A stretch of 64,000 bases of DNA from CAYJLF01 sp964371055 (GTDB lineage Bacteria > Eisenbacteria > RBG-16-71-46 > CAIMUX01). The DNA lies in the NCBI GenBank assembly GCA_964371055.1, contig CAYJLF010000007.1, positions 186,001 through 250,000 of the forward strand, read 5' to 3'. Positions 51,703 through 60,771 of the stretch are shown here, piece by piece (the first letter of the stretch is position 1; every line of letters starts with the position of its first letter). The translations under genes and the position numbers were made by a program. The notes under the pieces were generated by a model. The model worked only from the letters and a program-made list of their open reading frames with translations. It had not been told where the DNA came from and searched no databases.

Positions 51703-52302
51703 GTGGCCAGGAACACGACGCCGAAGCAGGAAGCGATTCTCGGCTTCATCCTCGACTCGATCGCCCAGCGGGGCCGGTTTCCATCGTTTCGCGAGATCGG
51801 CCGCGCCTTCCGGCTGCGGTCGGTCGCGACGGTGGCGCAGCACCTCGACGCGCTCGTGCAGAAGGGACTGCTCCTCCGCGATGGCCGCAAGTTGATGCCG
51901 GCGGCCGTGCTCCGTCGCGACCAAGGGATACCGATCCTGGGGCGCGTGGCGGCGGGCCACCCGATCGCCGCGATCGAGCACCTGGAAGGCCGTCTGGACT
52001 GGGAGACCCTCGGAACCGGCGGCACGTATGCCGTGCGCGTCATCGGCGACAGCATGATCGAGGAAGGGATCCTCGAAGGCGACTACGCGATCGTGCAACC
52101 GGGAGAAGACGCGCAGAACGGCGAACTCGTCGTGGCCTATCTGGGCGAGGAACAGGAAGCGACCGTGAAGCGCTTCCATCGCGCGGGGGGGCAGATCGAG
52201 CTCAGGCCGGCGAACGCGCAGTATCGGCCGATCGTCGTCTCTCCGGTCGATCCGCACTTCCGCCTGGCGGGTCGGGTCGTGGGCATCGTCCGGCGGGTCT
52301 GA
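51703..52302 (+). CDS. lexA: LexA SOS repressor
   Basis: A 199-residue protein. The N-terminal winged helix has 'GRFPSFREIGRAFRLRSVAT'. The C-terminal S24 protease-like domain has cleavage site Ala84-Gly85 in 'GRVAAGHP', catalytic Ser117 in 'GDSMIEEG' and Lys156 in 'EATVKRF', closely matching E. coli positions. RecA-driven self-cleavage relieves repression of DNA-damage genes. The GTG at 51703 is chosen because GAGGAGG lies seven bases before it; an ATG seven codons upstream is open. A LexA-box-like palindrome lies in the upstream promoter. The closest other repair genes (mrfB-mrfA-like, nfi) show no similar box by eye. Confidence 0.95.
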   Translation: MARNTTPKQEAILGFILDSIAQRGRFPSFREIGRAFRLRSVATVAQHLDALVQKGLLLRDGRKLMPAAVLRRDQGIPILGRVAAGHPIAAIEHLEGRLDWETLGTGGTYAVRVIGDSMIEEGILEGDYAIVQPGEDAQNGELVVAYLGEEQEATVKRFHRAGGQIELRPANAQYRPIVVSPVDPHFRLAGRVVGIVRRV

Positions 52303-52344
52303 TCATCCGCGGGAAAGACTGGCTCATCCGCGGGAAAGACTGGC
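52303..52344. repeat. 21-bp perfect tandem duplication between two genes
   Basis: Two identical adjacent 21-base units (52303-52323 and 52324-52344), starting right after the lexA stop. The second unit carries the stop codon of the converging REC-PP2C gene, so its last six codons lie in the repeat. Confidence 0.9.
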
Positions 52345-53568
52345 GGCCTGATCGCTCCCCTCCGGGAACACGGCCGGAACCGGTCGCCACTCCACCACGA
52401 GCGCCGTGACGTCGTCCTCGGGGGGGGCGCCGCCCTGAAACTCATCGAGGCCGATCCGCAGATTCTGCAACAGCTCGGCCGGATGGGCGGCGATGTTCCG
52501 CCGCAGGACGGTCTCGGTGCGCGGGAGGCCGAACGGTTCCCCGTCCGCGCCGGGCGCCTCGATGACCCCGTCGGTCAGGAGGAGGAGAGCGTCGCCCGGG
52601 TCGAGGCGCGTCTCGGCATCAACAAAGCAACTTCCTTCGACGAGACCGATCACCGGACCGGTCGGCTGGAGCAGCTCGATGCGCCCGTCCCGACGGCGCA
52701 CGATGCCCGGCGCGTGTCCTCCCGACGCGTAGCGGAGCCGGCCGTCGACCGGGTCGAAGACCGCGGCGAGCGCGGTCACGAAGTGACCCGAATCGAGGGA
52801 TCGCAGGAACTCCCGATGGATCGACCCGAGCACGCGCGCGGGGCTCTCCTCTCGATCGGAGTAGACCTGATAACCCATCTTGAAGAAGGCGGCGAGCAAG
52901 GCGGCGAAAACGCCGTGCCCCGAGACGTCGGCGATGAGCAGCCGGACGGCGCCGTCGGCCCGGACCGAGACGTCGTAGAAGTCGCCTCCGATCCCGACCA
53001 TCGGCTCGTACAGCACGGCCGCCTCGATCGAGGGATGGGGCGCGAGGCAGACCGGCAGGAGCGCCCCCTGCACCCGCCGCGCGGCGTCCAGCTCGTTCGC
53101 CAGGAGTTCATTGCTCCGCTGGACCTCTTCGAGCGTGTCGCGCAGGACCTTCTGGGAGCGGGCCATCCGCGCGAGGTTGTCGACCCGCGCCACCAGTTCG
53201 GCCTCGGTGAAGGGCTTTTCCAGGTAGTCGCTGGCGCCGGCCTGGAAGCCGAGCTCGATGAAGAGCTCCTTGGCCCCGGCCGAACAGAACATGACGGGAA
53301 CTGACCGCAGGCCCGGGATCGCGCGCAGGTGCCGGCAGAGCTCGATCCCGCTCATGTCCGGGAGTTCGATGTCGAGCAGGACGACATCGGGGACCGGCGG
53401 CAGGTGAGCGCGTCTTAGCCCCTCGGCGCCGCTGGCGTGCCACGACAGCTCGAAGCCGTGGCGCCTCAGCATGCCGCGAACGAGAGTGGCGACGACCGGG
53501 TCGTCCTCGATGTGCAGGACGGTGGCCCGGGACGCGGCCGCCTGCGGCTCGCCGCGCGGGTTGCTCAT
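52324..53568 (-). CDS. Response regulator-PP2C (SpoIIE-like) serine phosphatase
   Basis: A 414-residue protein. An N-terminal receiver domain has acidic 'EDD' (21-23), the phospho-acceptor D66 in 'DVVLLDIELPD' and Lys in 'EKPF'. A coiled-coil linker (about 140-170) leads to a PP2C/SpoIIE domain with 'GGDFYDV', 'DVSGHGVFAA', 'GGHAPG' and 'LLLTDGVIEA'. It resembles RsbU/RsbP-type phosphatases, which dephosphorylate a STAS antagonist. The start overlaps the stop of the HATPase gene (ATGA), the probable antagonist kinase, making a partner-switching operon. No sensor kinase is adjacent. Confidence 0.9.
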   Translation of the reverse strand: MSNPRGEPQAAASRATVLHIEDDPVVATLVRGMLRRHGFELSWHASGAEGLRRAHLPPVPDVVLLDIELPDMSGIELCRHLRAIPGLRSVPVMFCSAGAKELFIELGFQAGASDYLEKPFTEAELVARVDNLARMARSQKVLRDTLEEVQRSNELLANELDAARRVQGALLPVCLAPHPSIEAAVLYEPMVGIGGDFYDVSVRADGAVRLLIADVSGHGVFAALLAAFFKMGYQVYSDREESPARVLGSIHREFLRSLDSGHFVTALAAVFDPVDGRLRYASGGHAPGIVRRRDGRIELLQPTGPVIGLVEGSCFVDAETRLDPGDALLLLTDGVIEAPGADGEPFGLPRTETVLRRNIAAHPAELLQNLRIGLDEFQGGAPPEDDVTALVVEWRPVPAVFPEGSDQAASLSRG

Positions 53569-54521
53569 GCGGCTCGCCGCCGAACAGAGGGGGTGGCGGT
53601 GGAGTGCGCGGCGGCGCGGCGGCGCAGGCGGTGAGAGAGCGTGATGCTTCGGCCATCCGGAGAGATCGCGGCGTGGTCGACGAGGCTCTCGATCATCGTC
53701 AAGCCGAGCCCGCAGGGCGCCTCGACGGATCTCGGATCGGGAGATGAACCCGCCAGCTCGCTCGGATCGAAACCGATGCCGTCGTTTCGCAGCCGGATGC
53801 GTACGCGCGCGCCGCGGATCGAGACGGCGAGATGAATCCGTCGCCGGGCGTAGAACGGGAGGGCGAGGCGGCGGGCGCGCTCCTCGAAGAAGCGCAGCAT
53901 GCCGCCCGGTTGACCATCCTTCAGCGTGCTCCCCAGGTCGAGGTTGCCGTGCTCGACCGCGTTGGTCAGCGCCTCGCTGAAGGCCATCCCGACCCGCGGG
54001 AGGTCGGGCGAGGGTCCGACCAGTCCGGTCAGAACCGACTCGACGAGAAGCCAGATCCGTTCGCTGTCGGCCGCCTCGGGGGTCGAAAGGTTCCACCGCA
54101 GACGGGCGCGGCGGACCGCCGCGGGCCCGCCCCGGCGATGCCAGTGCCGCCGGGCGGCCTGAAGGATCCGCTCCGCATCTTCCGCGCGGACCTCCGACTC
54201 GAGCGGCAGAAACCCGCAGCACTGCGGATGGCTGCCGGCCGCGCACCAGGCGAAACCACTGCGGGGTACGAGCAGCGCCACCGGCGCCCCTCCGCCGTCC
54301 GCGAGGCGATCCAACCAGGCGTTGATCGCCTCCGCGGTGGCCAGCCCGTCCGTCGGACCCAGGATGTAGACGAGCGGTTCGGGGTGGTCCTTCCCGGGGA
54401 CCGGCGGCGTGGTCACCTGCCGGATGCGCAGGGGAGGCACATAGCCAAGCGCCTCGAGGGCCCGGCGCGCGCCGTCGGGCCCGCCGACCAGGACGATCTG
54501 ATCGTGGTTCCCGCTCGTCAC
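53565..54521 (-). CDS. RsbW-like HATPase kinase with N-terminal extra domain
   Basis: A 318-residue protein. The C-terminal half is a GHKL ATPase of the anti-sigma kinase type: N box 'FSEALTNAVEHGNLD', 'NDGIGFDP' and 'GLGLTMIESLVD'. The N-terminal half (about 1-150) starts 'DQIVLVGGPDGARRALEALGY' and looks like a Rossmann- or receiver-like domain without a clear phosphorylation site; RsbW itself lacks this. GTG start with TAGGAG six bases upstream. It lies eight bases after the STAS gene and overlaps the phosphatase gene. It probably phosphorylates the STAS protein and binds an unknown partner, a sigma factor or other target. No sigma gene is adjacent. Confidence 0.88.
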   Translation of the reverse strand: MTSGNHDQIVLVGGPDGARRALEALGYVPPLRIRQVTTPPVPGKDHPEPLVYILGPTDGLATAEAINAWLDRLADGGGAPVALLVPRSGFAWCAAGSHPQCCGFLPLESEVRAEDAERILQAARRHWHRRGGPAAVRRARLRWNLSTPEAADSERIWLLVESVLTGLVGPSPDLPRVGMAFSEALTNAVEHGNLDLGSTLKDGQPGGMLRFFEERARRLALPFYARRRIHLAVSIRGARVRIRLRNDGIGFDPSELAGSSPDPRSVEAPCGLGLTMIESLVDHAAISPDGRSITLSHRLRRRAAAHSTATPSVRRRAA

Positions 54522-54529
54522 GTCCGCTC

Positions 54530-54841
54530 CTAGACCTGGTCGCGCAGGTGCAGGACGTCGTCGAGACGGATCGTCTGGAAGAGATCGCGGAGATTCTGGT
54601 GAATCCCCTCGATCTGCGCCTGGCGTCCCAGCCGGTCCTGACTGCGGAAGAAGAGGATGAGCGTCCCGATCGCGGCGCTGCAGATCCTCGGCACGTCCGT
54701 GAGATCGAGGGTCGCCAGCTCGCACTCCCGCTGCGTCAGGTCAGCCAGGGTGTTCGAGAACTCGGGCGCGGCGGCATTGTCGATCGCGCCCGACAGCTTC
54801 AAGTGGACCTGGGGCCCGTTCAGGGTTCGCTGGACGATCAT
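54530..54841 (-). CDS. STAS-domain anti-sigma factor antagonist (RsbV/SpoIIAA-like)
   Basis: A 103-residue single STAS domain. 'VHLKLSGAIDNAAAPEF' opens the fold, and the phosphorylatable serine is in 'ICSAAIGTL' (S55), at the position of SpoIIAA Ser58. Dephosphorylated, it would bind the neighbouring HATPase kinase and free that kinase's partner. First gene of the three-gene operon; divergent from the desaturase gene. Confidence 0.9.
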   Translation of the reverse strand: MIVQRTLNGPQVHLKLSGAIDNAAAPEFSNTLADLTQRECELATLDLTDVPRICSAAIGTLILFFRSQDRLGRQAQIEGIHQNLRDLFQTIRLDDVLHLRDQV

Positions 54842-55069
54842 GTCGGCTCCTTAGCTCCTGGATCCTGCGTTGCTCTGTCCGTCTCCCCAGATCGGCGCGA
54901 CCGGACCGCTCCTGAAGGGAATCGCGCCCGAACGGCCGTCCGGTGGGGTCCGCGTCCCCACCTGAGGGGCCGGGGCCCCGGCCGGCGTTCGACGCCATGG
55001 ACGGGGCGGACTCGTCTCCCGGCTCGACATGAGGGCGATCCCGCCCCGAAGATCCGCATCGAACCACCG

Positions 55070-56179
55070 ATGACGAACCACGCCACAGGAGAGAGCGAAG
55101 TCGACCGCCCTCGGCCGGGAACCGACCCGGCGGGAGCGGCTGCGGCCGCCGGTCGCGGGGCGGGCGGCCCCCGGGCCGGCAAGGGGAAGGCCTACGCGCC
55201 CCACGGGCAGGAGGTCGCGCGCGTGCTGAAGGGGTATGTCGACCCGGAGGCGGTGCGTCGGCTGCACCGCGTGCGCCCGGCAGCCCATTTCGCCGTCGCC
55301 GCCCGGCACACCGCGTTGACTCTGCTCGTCGCCTGGGGGCTATGGAAGCTTTCGCAACCGTGGTTGTGGATCCCGCTCGCGCTGCTGCAGGGCTTCCAGA
55401 TTCTCGGCTACATCATCCTGCTGCACGAGTGGGTCCACGACGCGATCTTCCAGCGGCCGCATCCGCGCTGGATGCGCCTGTTGGGACTGGCCTACGCGCT
55501 TCCCTCCTCGATCTCGGCCTCGCAGTTCGCGCGCTGGCACATGGATCATCACTACGAACTCGGCACCAGCGACGACGATCCCAAGCGCGCCTACCTGACG
55601 CCGAAGATCGTGGCCCGCTGGTACAAGGCGCTCTATTTCACGCCGGCGCTCTTCGTCATCTACTCCATCGCCAGCCGGCGCGAGGCGCTCCGCTATCCTT
55701 CGGCGCTACGCCGGCGGATCGCCGTGGAGCGCGCGGCGAACATGCTGATCCATCTCGGCGTCGCCGCCCTGCTCTGGCATCACGGCGGGATCGGCCTCGC
55801 CCTCCGGGTCCACCTCGTTCCGCTCTTTCTGGCGTTTCCGGTCGCGTTCACGCTCAACCGCCTGGGACAGCACTATGACATCGAACCTTCCGACCCGCTG
55901 CAGTGGAGCACGCTGATGCGCCCGCATCCGGTCTGGAACTTCCTCTTCCTCTGGTCCAACTTCCACCTGGAGCACCACTACTACCCGCGCGTCCCGTGCT
56001 ACCGGCTCGCCGCCTTGCACCGCATGCTGCAGCCGCTCTACCAGGATCGGCGGATGCGGCCGCACGGCTACGCCGAGATACTCTGGAACTGGTTCGTTCG
56101 AAACCGCGTGCCGCACACCAACTGGTTCGAGGGGCCGGAGACGGCCCCACCCCGCGAACGGACGGCGCCGGCGAAGTGA
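55070..56179 (+). CDS. Membrane fatty-acid desaturase-like protein
   Basis: A 369-residue protein. Three His boxes are present: 'HEWVHDA' (HxxxH), 'HMDHH' (HxxHH) and 'HLEHHYYP' (HxxHH). Hydrophobic spans lie around residues 80-120 and 190-270. A polar Ala/Gly-rich N-terminus of about 50 residues precedes them. The family holds di-iron desaturases and hydroxylases of fatty acids, sphingolipids and carotenoids. The specific substrate is unknown. The ATG at 55070 has no Shine-Dalgarno; a start within the polar region is possible. Divergent from the partner-switching operon, 228 bases apart. Confidence 0.86.
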   Translation: MTNHATGESEVDRPRPGTDPAGAAAAAGRGAGGPRAGKGKAYAPHGQEVARVLKGYVDPEAVRRLHRVRPAAHFAVAARHTALTLLVAWGLWKLSQPWLWIPLALLQGFQILGYIILLHEWVHDAIFQRPHPRWMRLLGLAYALPSSISASQFARWHMDHHYELGTSDDDPKRAYLTPKIVARWYKALYFTPALFVIYSIASRREALRYPSALRRRIAVERAANMLIHLGVAALLWHHGGIGLALRVHLVPLFLAFPVAFTLNRLGQHYDIEPSDPLQWSTLMRPHPVWNFLFLWSNFHLEHHYYPRVPCYRLAALHRMLQPLYQDRRMRPHGYAEILWNWFVRNRVPHTNWFEGPETAPPRERTAPAK

Positions 56180-56231
56180 GCGTCCGGGCGCACTGCCGGG
56201 CGTATCGTTCGTTCGACTCGACCCCTTCCGA

Positions 56232-59200
56232 TCAGCGAAGCCGCAGGACGCGCAGCGGTGTCCCGAGCCGCGCGTTCCCCGCGCCGTCCGGTCGGATGAA
56301 GTAGAGCCCGGCCGGGACCGGCCTCCCGGCGGCGTCCCGCCCGTCCCACGTGAGCGGCGAGCCGCCGGCCTCGCGCGCGAGGCTTTGCACGAGGCGGCCG
56401 CGCACATCCCAGATCGTCACGCCGGCGGCCCCGTCGCGCGGCGGCCGGAGCTCGAGCCGCTCTCGAAACGGCACGGGAGCGAGCTTCCACCCGGCCGCGA
56501 TCGGAGAGGTCGCCTCGTGTCGGGCGACGAGGGGACCGAGGAATTCGGATCCACCCTCGCCTGGCGACTCGAGGAAGTACCAGATCAATTCATCGCTCGG
56601 CGCGTCGCGGTCCAGGACCTCGCAGCGGCCGTCGGGCGACGGAAGGAGCCAGTCCGGGGTCACGAGGAGGGCGTCGCGCGAAGGCCCATCGGACGCCGGT
56701 CGGCCCGGGAGGTCCCGCCAGAGGCGGAAGAGGTGTCCCTCGACTCCGAACGGCACCGCCCAACGGATCGAGAGCCCCGACGAGACCGATTCGGCCGTCC
56801 ACTCCTGCAGCAGAATCGGCGTCGACTCGCCTCCGTAGAGCCAGTCGACCCGCCGGGCGTAGACATCCCAGCCGCGGTCGCGCCGCGCGTCGCTCCAGGC
56901 GAACTGCACGGTCGCCGTGTCGGCGGCGACCGCTACGTACTGCCGGATGCCGCGCGTCTCCCCGCCGATGATCGAATAGGCCTCGCCGATCGGGGCGCCG
57001 ACCTCGTCGTAGCGGCGTGCCCAGACGTAGCGGATTCCCTCCCGTTCGTCCCACCAGACCACGATGAAGCGGCCGCGCGCGTCCATCGCGACGCGCGGGT
57101 TCTTCAGGCCGGGGCTGGGGTGGTCCTCGTTGACCACGAATCGGAGCAGGCTCTTGGCGCCTCCACCCGCGGCCGCGCGCCCGACCTTCGTTTCGAGAAT
57201 CTCCAGCAGTCCCTCGATCCGTCCCGCGGTGCTGGGGCGGTCTTCCCAGACAGTGAGGATGGAGGAGCCGTTCGTGGCGACGGCGGGGTTGAACTGGTCG
57301 GACCAGGGCTCGTCGTCGCCGCTCACCTGCTGGTTGGCCGGCTCGAGCGGCTGGCCGTTGGCGCCGAGGCGCTGGCGGTAGATGTCCCAGCCGCCCCAGC
57401 GCCGGTCGCACCAGGCGGCCACCATGTCGCCGAAGGGAGAGATCGCGAGGGCGATGCTCGTCTGGTCGACCAGCCGGGCCGCAACATCGACCGGGTTCAG
57501 GGGAGCGCCCGGATCCGGCGAGCCGAAGGCGTCGAATCGGCGGATGAGAACCTCGTCGTTCACCTGCTCGCCCGAGATCACCTGAACGCGCCAGCCGATG
57601 GCGAAGCTTCCGTCCGGTCCCATCGCGGGGCGAGGATCGGACTGCCCCTCGCCCTGGGATGCGCTGTCGGCCACCGGGAAGTTGTCGCCTACGGGTTGTC
57701 CGTCGGCGTCGTAGAGCTGGCCGTAGATGACGCGCGTCCCTCCGCCCACGATGCCGACCCAGGTGACGACGAAGGCGCCGTTCGGGGCGGACGCGATGTA
57801 AGGCCGGTGCGGCCAATAAACGTCGATGTCGGTCGGCCCCGAGTAGCGGCGCACGACCGGGAGGGTGTTGACCTGGACACTCTGCCCGATCGGCTTGCCG
57901 TCGAGGTCGAGAATCCGGAGGAAGATGTTCATTGAGCCGTTGCGGAGATCGCCCCAGACCACCGCGGCTCTTCCGTCGAGCAGAAGCGCGACGTCCGGCA
58001 GGAACTGGCTGGCCGAAGCCGGCACGCTCCAGACCTGCCGACTCTCGGAGGCCGGCAGCCCGAGCGCCGTGACCCGGCGCAGATAGACCTGCTGGCTGAG
58101 AGACCGGTCATCGCTCCACGAGACGAGCCAGGAGGCGTCGTCGTTCATCGCCAGCGCCGTCCCCCGTCGGGCCACGACGCCGACCGCCTGGTCCGTGAGA
58201 GCCAGATCGCCGGTCAGCGGCTGTCGGTCGGGCGCGAAGAGGCGGAACTGCGGAATCTCCTGGTTCAGGTTTCCGCCGAACCAGGTCACCGCATACCCGT
58301 TGTCGTGCGCCGGCTGGAGCTGCACATGGGCATCGCGCGAGGTGTCGGTCTGCTCCCGGAGCAGGGCCGCCTCGGACTGAGGCGTGCCATCGAGCGAGAG
58401 CCACCGGCCCCAGACGTCGCTCGTTCCGGAGCTGTTGTCCGTCCAGGCGAGCAGGATGTCGTTCGCGCGAACCAGCACGGCCGGGTCGGGGCCCAGGCCG
58501 GGATCGACGAGGGTCTCCTGGTGCGCAACCCGAGGCGCCTCGGCCACGGAGCCATCGCTCTCCAGGATGCGGCTCTTCACCTGGTAGTTGGAAGAGGTCG
58601 CCTCTTCCCAGGCGAGGAACCAGCGCCCGTCCGGCAGAGCTGCGACGGCCGGGTGGCGCTGGATGTTCTCCTCCGACTCGGCGGCGAGGAAGCGCGGCGC
58701 GCCGACCGGGAGGCCGGAGGCGTCGAGCAGCTGCCCCATGAGGCGGCGGAGTCCGAACGTCCCTTCCTCCCAGACGACGAGACTGAAACCGCGCGCGTCG
58801 GTCGCGATGGCAGGGTGATCGCGCAGGCCCGCCGCGGCCGCGGTCGCCGTCACGCGGCGATTGGCGCCGATGAACGCGCCGGACGATGCGTCGATCAGCT
58901 GCGCGTAGACGTCGCCTCCCCCGTGGCGGTCGTCAAGCCAGACGAGGGCCAGGCGTCCGCCTGCCGGTCGGGAAAGAGAAAGCTCGTACTGGTCCTGGAT
59001 CCCGCCGTCATCGTTGACGCGGAGCGGTTCGCCGGCCGGCTGCAGCGACGCCGTGAAACGACGGACCACGAGATCGCGGTGGCCGCCACCGTTGTCGTCC
59101 CAGAAGACCAGGATGTCGCCACCGGTCAGAGGCGCCAGCCATGGATCAAAGCGGTTCTCTTCGCCCGAGGTATCGTCGTTGACGACGTGCTGACGGAACT

Positions 59201-59330
59201 GGGCTCCCGCCGGCCTTGGCCAGGTCGAGATCGCCAGGGCCGCGATGACGGAGAGAAGCGTGAGGATCGAGGGCAGAACGACGGCCCGTCGCGATTCGGC
59301 GGGGCAAAAGAGAGGGCTCCTGCGCATCAT
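56232..59330 (-). CDS. Large secreted beta-propeller-like protein with FlgD-like C-terminus
   Basis: A 1032-residue protein. The signal peptide spans about 1-43 ('LPSILTLLSVIAALAIS', ending 'AGAQ'). Many repeats of about 50 residues follow, with a core like 'LVVWEEG', 'LVWLDDRHGGGDVYAQLID' or 'VAWCDRRWGGWDIYRQRL', likely blades of beta-propellers. An Ig-like part leads to a FlgD-like C-terminal domain ('VTIWDVRGRLVQSLAREAGG', 'PAGLYFIRPDG'), the probable type IX secretion signal. Function unknown; presumably at the cell surface. The ATG at 59330 has GGAGG seven bases upstream; the frame is open 39 codons earlier. Confidence 0.85.
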   Translation of the reverse strand: MMRRSPLFCPAESRRAVVLPSILTLLSVIAALAISTWPRPAGAQFRQHVVNDDTSGEENRFDPWLAPLTGGDILVFWDDNGGGHRDLVVRRFTASLQPAGEPLRVNDDGGIQDQYELSLSRPAGGRLALVWLDDRHGGGDVYAQLIDASSGAFIGANRRVTATAAAAGLRDHPAIATDARGFSLVVWEEGTFGLRRLMGQLLDASGLPVGAPRFLAAESEENIQRHPAVAALPDGRWFLAWEEATSSNYQVKSRILESDGSVAEAPRVAHQETLVDPGLGPDPAVLVRANDILLAWTDNSSGTSDVWGRWLSLDGTPQSEAALLREQTDTSRDAHVQLQPAHDNGYAVTWFGGNLNQEIPQFRLFAPDRQPLTGDLALTDQAVGVVARRGTALAMNDDASWLVSWSDDRSLSQQVYLRRVTALGLPASESRQVWSVPASASQFLPDVALLLDGRAAVVWGDLRNGSMNIFLRILDLDGKPIGQSVQVNTLPVVRRYSGPTDIDVYWPHRPYIASAPNGAFVVTWVGIVGGGTRVIYGQLYDADGQPVGDNFPVADSASQGEGQSDPRPAMGPDGSFAIGWRVQVISGEQVNDEVLIRRFDAFGSPDPGAPLNPVDVAARLVDQTSIALAISPFGDMVAAWCDRRWGGWDIYRQRLGANGQPLEPANQQVSGDDEPWSDQFNPAVATNGSSILTVWEDRPSTAGRIEGLLEILETKVGRAAAGGGAKSLLRFVVNEDHPSPGLKNPRVAMDARGRFIVVWWDEREGIRYVWARRYDEVGAPIGEAYSIIGGETRGIRQYVAVAADTATVQFAWSDARRDRGWDVYARRVDWLYGGESTPILLQEWTAESVSSGLSIRWAVPFGVEGHLFRLWRDLPGRPASDGPSRDALLVTPDWLLPSPDGRCEVLDRDAPSDELIWYFLESPGEGGSEFLGPLVARHEATSPIAAGWKLAPVPFRERLELRPPRDGAAGVTIWDVRGRLVQSLAREAGGSPLTWDGRDAAGRPVPAGLYFIRPDGAGNARLGTPLRVLRLR

Positions 59331-59455
59331 GGGCAACCTCCCGTGCCCGGGGCCTTCGCCATCCGGCGGGGCCGTCCCGGCCGCCGGGCCCGCGGATGCT
59401 GCCGAGAGACCCGTCAGGAAGGACTCGGACGGGTGCGATCGGGGCACGTGATCGC

Positions 59456-59484
59456 AGTGTAGCAGGCCGTTGGGAGGAAGTCAG
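59456..59484 (-). promoter_or_regulatory. Putative promoter of large secreted protein gene
   Basis: On the minus strand: CTGACT (59479-59484), a 17-bp spacer ending in TGC, and TACACT (59456-59461). It overlaps the stop codon of the PyrE-Nudix gene. Confidence 0.4.
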
Positions 59485-60611
59485 CCCGACTGCGCCCACC
59501 CGGCACCGACCCCGTGACGACCGGACCGATACTCCTCGAGGATCGACCGGTGATCGAAGCAAAGATCAGCCGGGAGGTCATCCAGAGGGAACAGGCGGGC
59601 GTCGGCGGCGTCGTCTCCCGCTCGGAGGGAACCCGATGCGGTGGCGGCGAACATGACGGTGACGGTCGGGAATCGCGGGTCGCGCCCCGGCTCCGAGTAG
59701 GTATGCATCTGGCGGATGCGCTCCAGCACGAGACCGGTCTCTTCCTGGAGTTCGCGTCGCGCGGCGCACTCCACGCTCTCGCCGACTTCGACGAAGCCTC
59801 CGGGAATCGCCCAACCGTGCGGCGGATTGCGCCGGCGAACCAGGACGACGCGATCGGGCTCCAACTCGACGATGGCATCCGCGGCGATCACCGGCGTCGT
59901 CGGCCGCCAGGGCCGTCCTCCGTCGGCCACCCCGGCGGTGCGGACCGCCTTCTCGGCGGAATCCTCGCGGGCGAGCGGCTCGGCCCTCGGGCCGGCGCCG
60001 TCGGAAGAGCCGTCCGCGTCAGGGTCGCGCAGGACTTCATCCACGCGGAAGAGCGGAACGAGCGGCGCGCCCAGTTCCGCCAGCTTCTCGCTCCCTCCCT
60101 GCTGGCGATCGACCAGACACCAGGTGCCCGCCACGGTCGCTCCCATCGCGCGCACCGCTTCGATGGCGCGGACGATCGATCCGCCGGCGGTCACGACATC
60201 GTCAAAGACCACCGCGCGGTTGCCCGCCTCGAGGTGCCCTTCGATCTGTCTTCCCGTGCCGTGGTCCTTGGCCTGGGACCGAACCATGAAGCCGCCCAGT
60301 CCGGCGTCCCGAGGAGCGAGCACCATGGCCGCACCGACCAGCGGATCGGCGCCAAGGGTGGGGCCGCCGAGGCGGTCGGCGCCGAGCCGCCGGACTTCGG
60401 CCAGGAGAAAGCGGGCTGCGAGCGCCGCCCCTTCCGGGTGCGTCGTCGTGAGGCGAAGGTCGAGATAGTAGTCGCTCACTGCGCCCGAGGAGAGGACGAA
60501 GCGTCCCCGCTTCAACGAGAGACGACGGATGAGTTCGAGCAGCCGTTGACGATCTTCCCGGGTCGGGGGCGTCCACCGCGCATCAGCATGGAGGGGCGTC
60601 GGTATGTTCAT
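59481..60611 (-). CDS. pyrE: Orotate phosphoribosyltransferase fused to Nudix hydrolase
   Basis: A 376-residue fusion. Residues 1 to about 195 are OPRTase: 'GRFVLSSGAVSDYYLDLR', 'VRSQAKDHGTG' (the Lys-rich catalytic loop) and the PRPP loop 'VVFDDVVTAGGSI' (134-146). A polar linker (about 196-240) leads to a Nudix domain (about 240-376) with a complete Nudix box at 271-293 (G-x5-E-x7-REL-x-EE-x-GL) and 'HGWAIPGGFVEVGE'. OPRTase makes OMP and pyrophosphate from orotate and PRPP. The Nudix half resembles ADP-ribose or NTP pyrophosphatases. One unbroken frame encodes both. No Shine-Dalgarno is clear before the ATG. Confidence 0.92.
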   Translation of the reverse strand: MNIPTPLHADARWTPPTREDRQRLLELIRRLSLKRGRFVLSSGAVSDYYLDLRLTTTHPEGAALAARFLLAEVRRLGADRLGGPTLGADPLVGAAMVLAPRDAGLGGFMVRSQAKDHGTGRQIEGHLEAGNRAVVFDDVVTAGGSIVRAIEAVRAMGATVAGTWCLVDRQQGGSEKLAELGAPLVPLFRVDEVLRDPDADGSSDGAGPRAEPLAREDSAEKAVRTAGVADGGRPWRPTTPVIAADAIVELEPDRVVLVRRRNPPHGWAIPGGFVEVGESVECAARRELQEETGLVLERIRQMHTYSEPGRDPRFPTVTVMFAATASGSLRAGDDAADARLFPLDDLPADLCFDHRSILEEYRSGRHGVGAGWAQSG

Positions 60612-60661
60612 GGGAGGGGAGTCTATCCGCGATCGATCGGCGTCTCAAGCGCGGAACGGAG

Positions 60662-60700
60662 GAACGACAGCGAGCCCCGCGCGGGATGCGCGAGGCTCGC
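60662..60700 (-). terminator. Strong hairpin terminator after the small lipoprotein gene
   Basis: GCGAGCC/GGCTCGC pairs around an inner CGCGC/GCGCG stem, with one mismatch and a GGGAT loop (60670-60700). On the minus strand it is followed by TGTCGTTC. The structure is symmetrical enough to act in both directions. Confidence 0.65.
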
Positions 60701-60771
60701 AGTTTCGGGACGCCCGACGGGCAGGTGGCTGGGCGGGTTGGTTGCGCCGGACGCCCCGCACTTCCGTGCGG

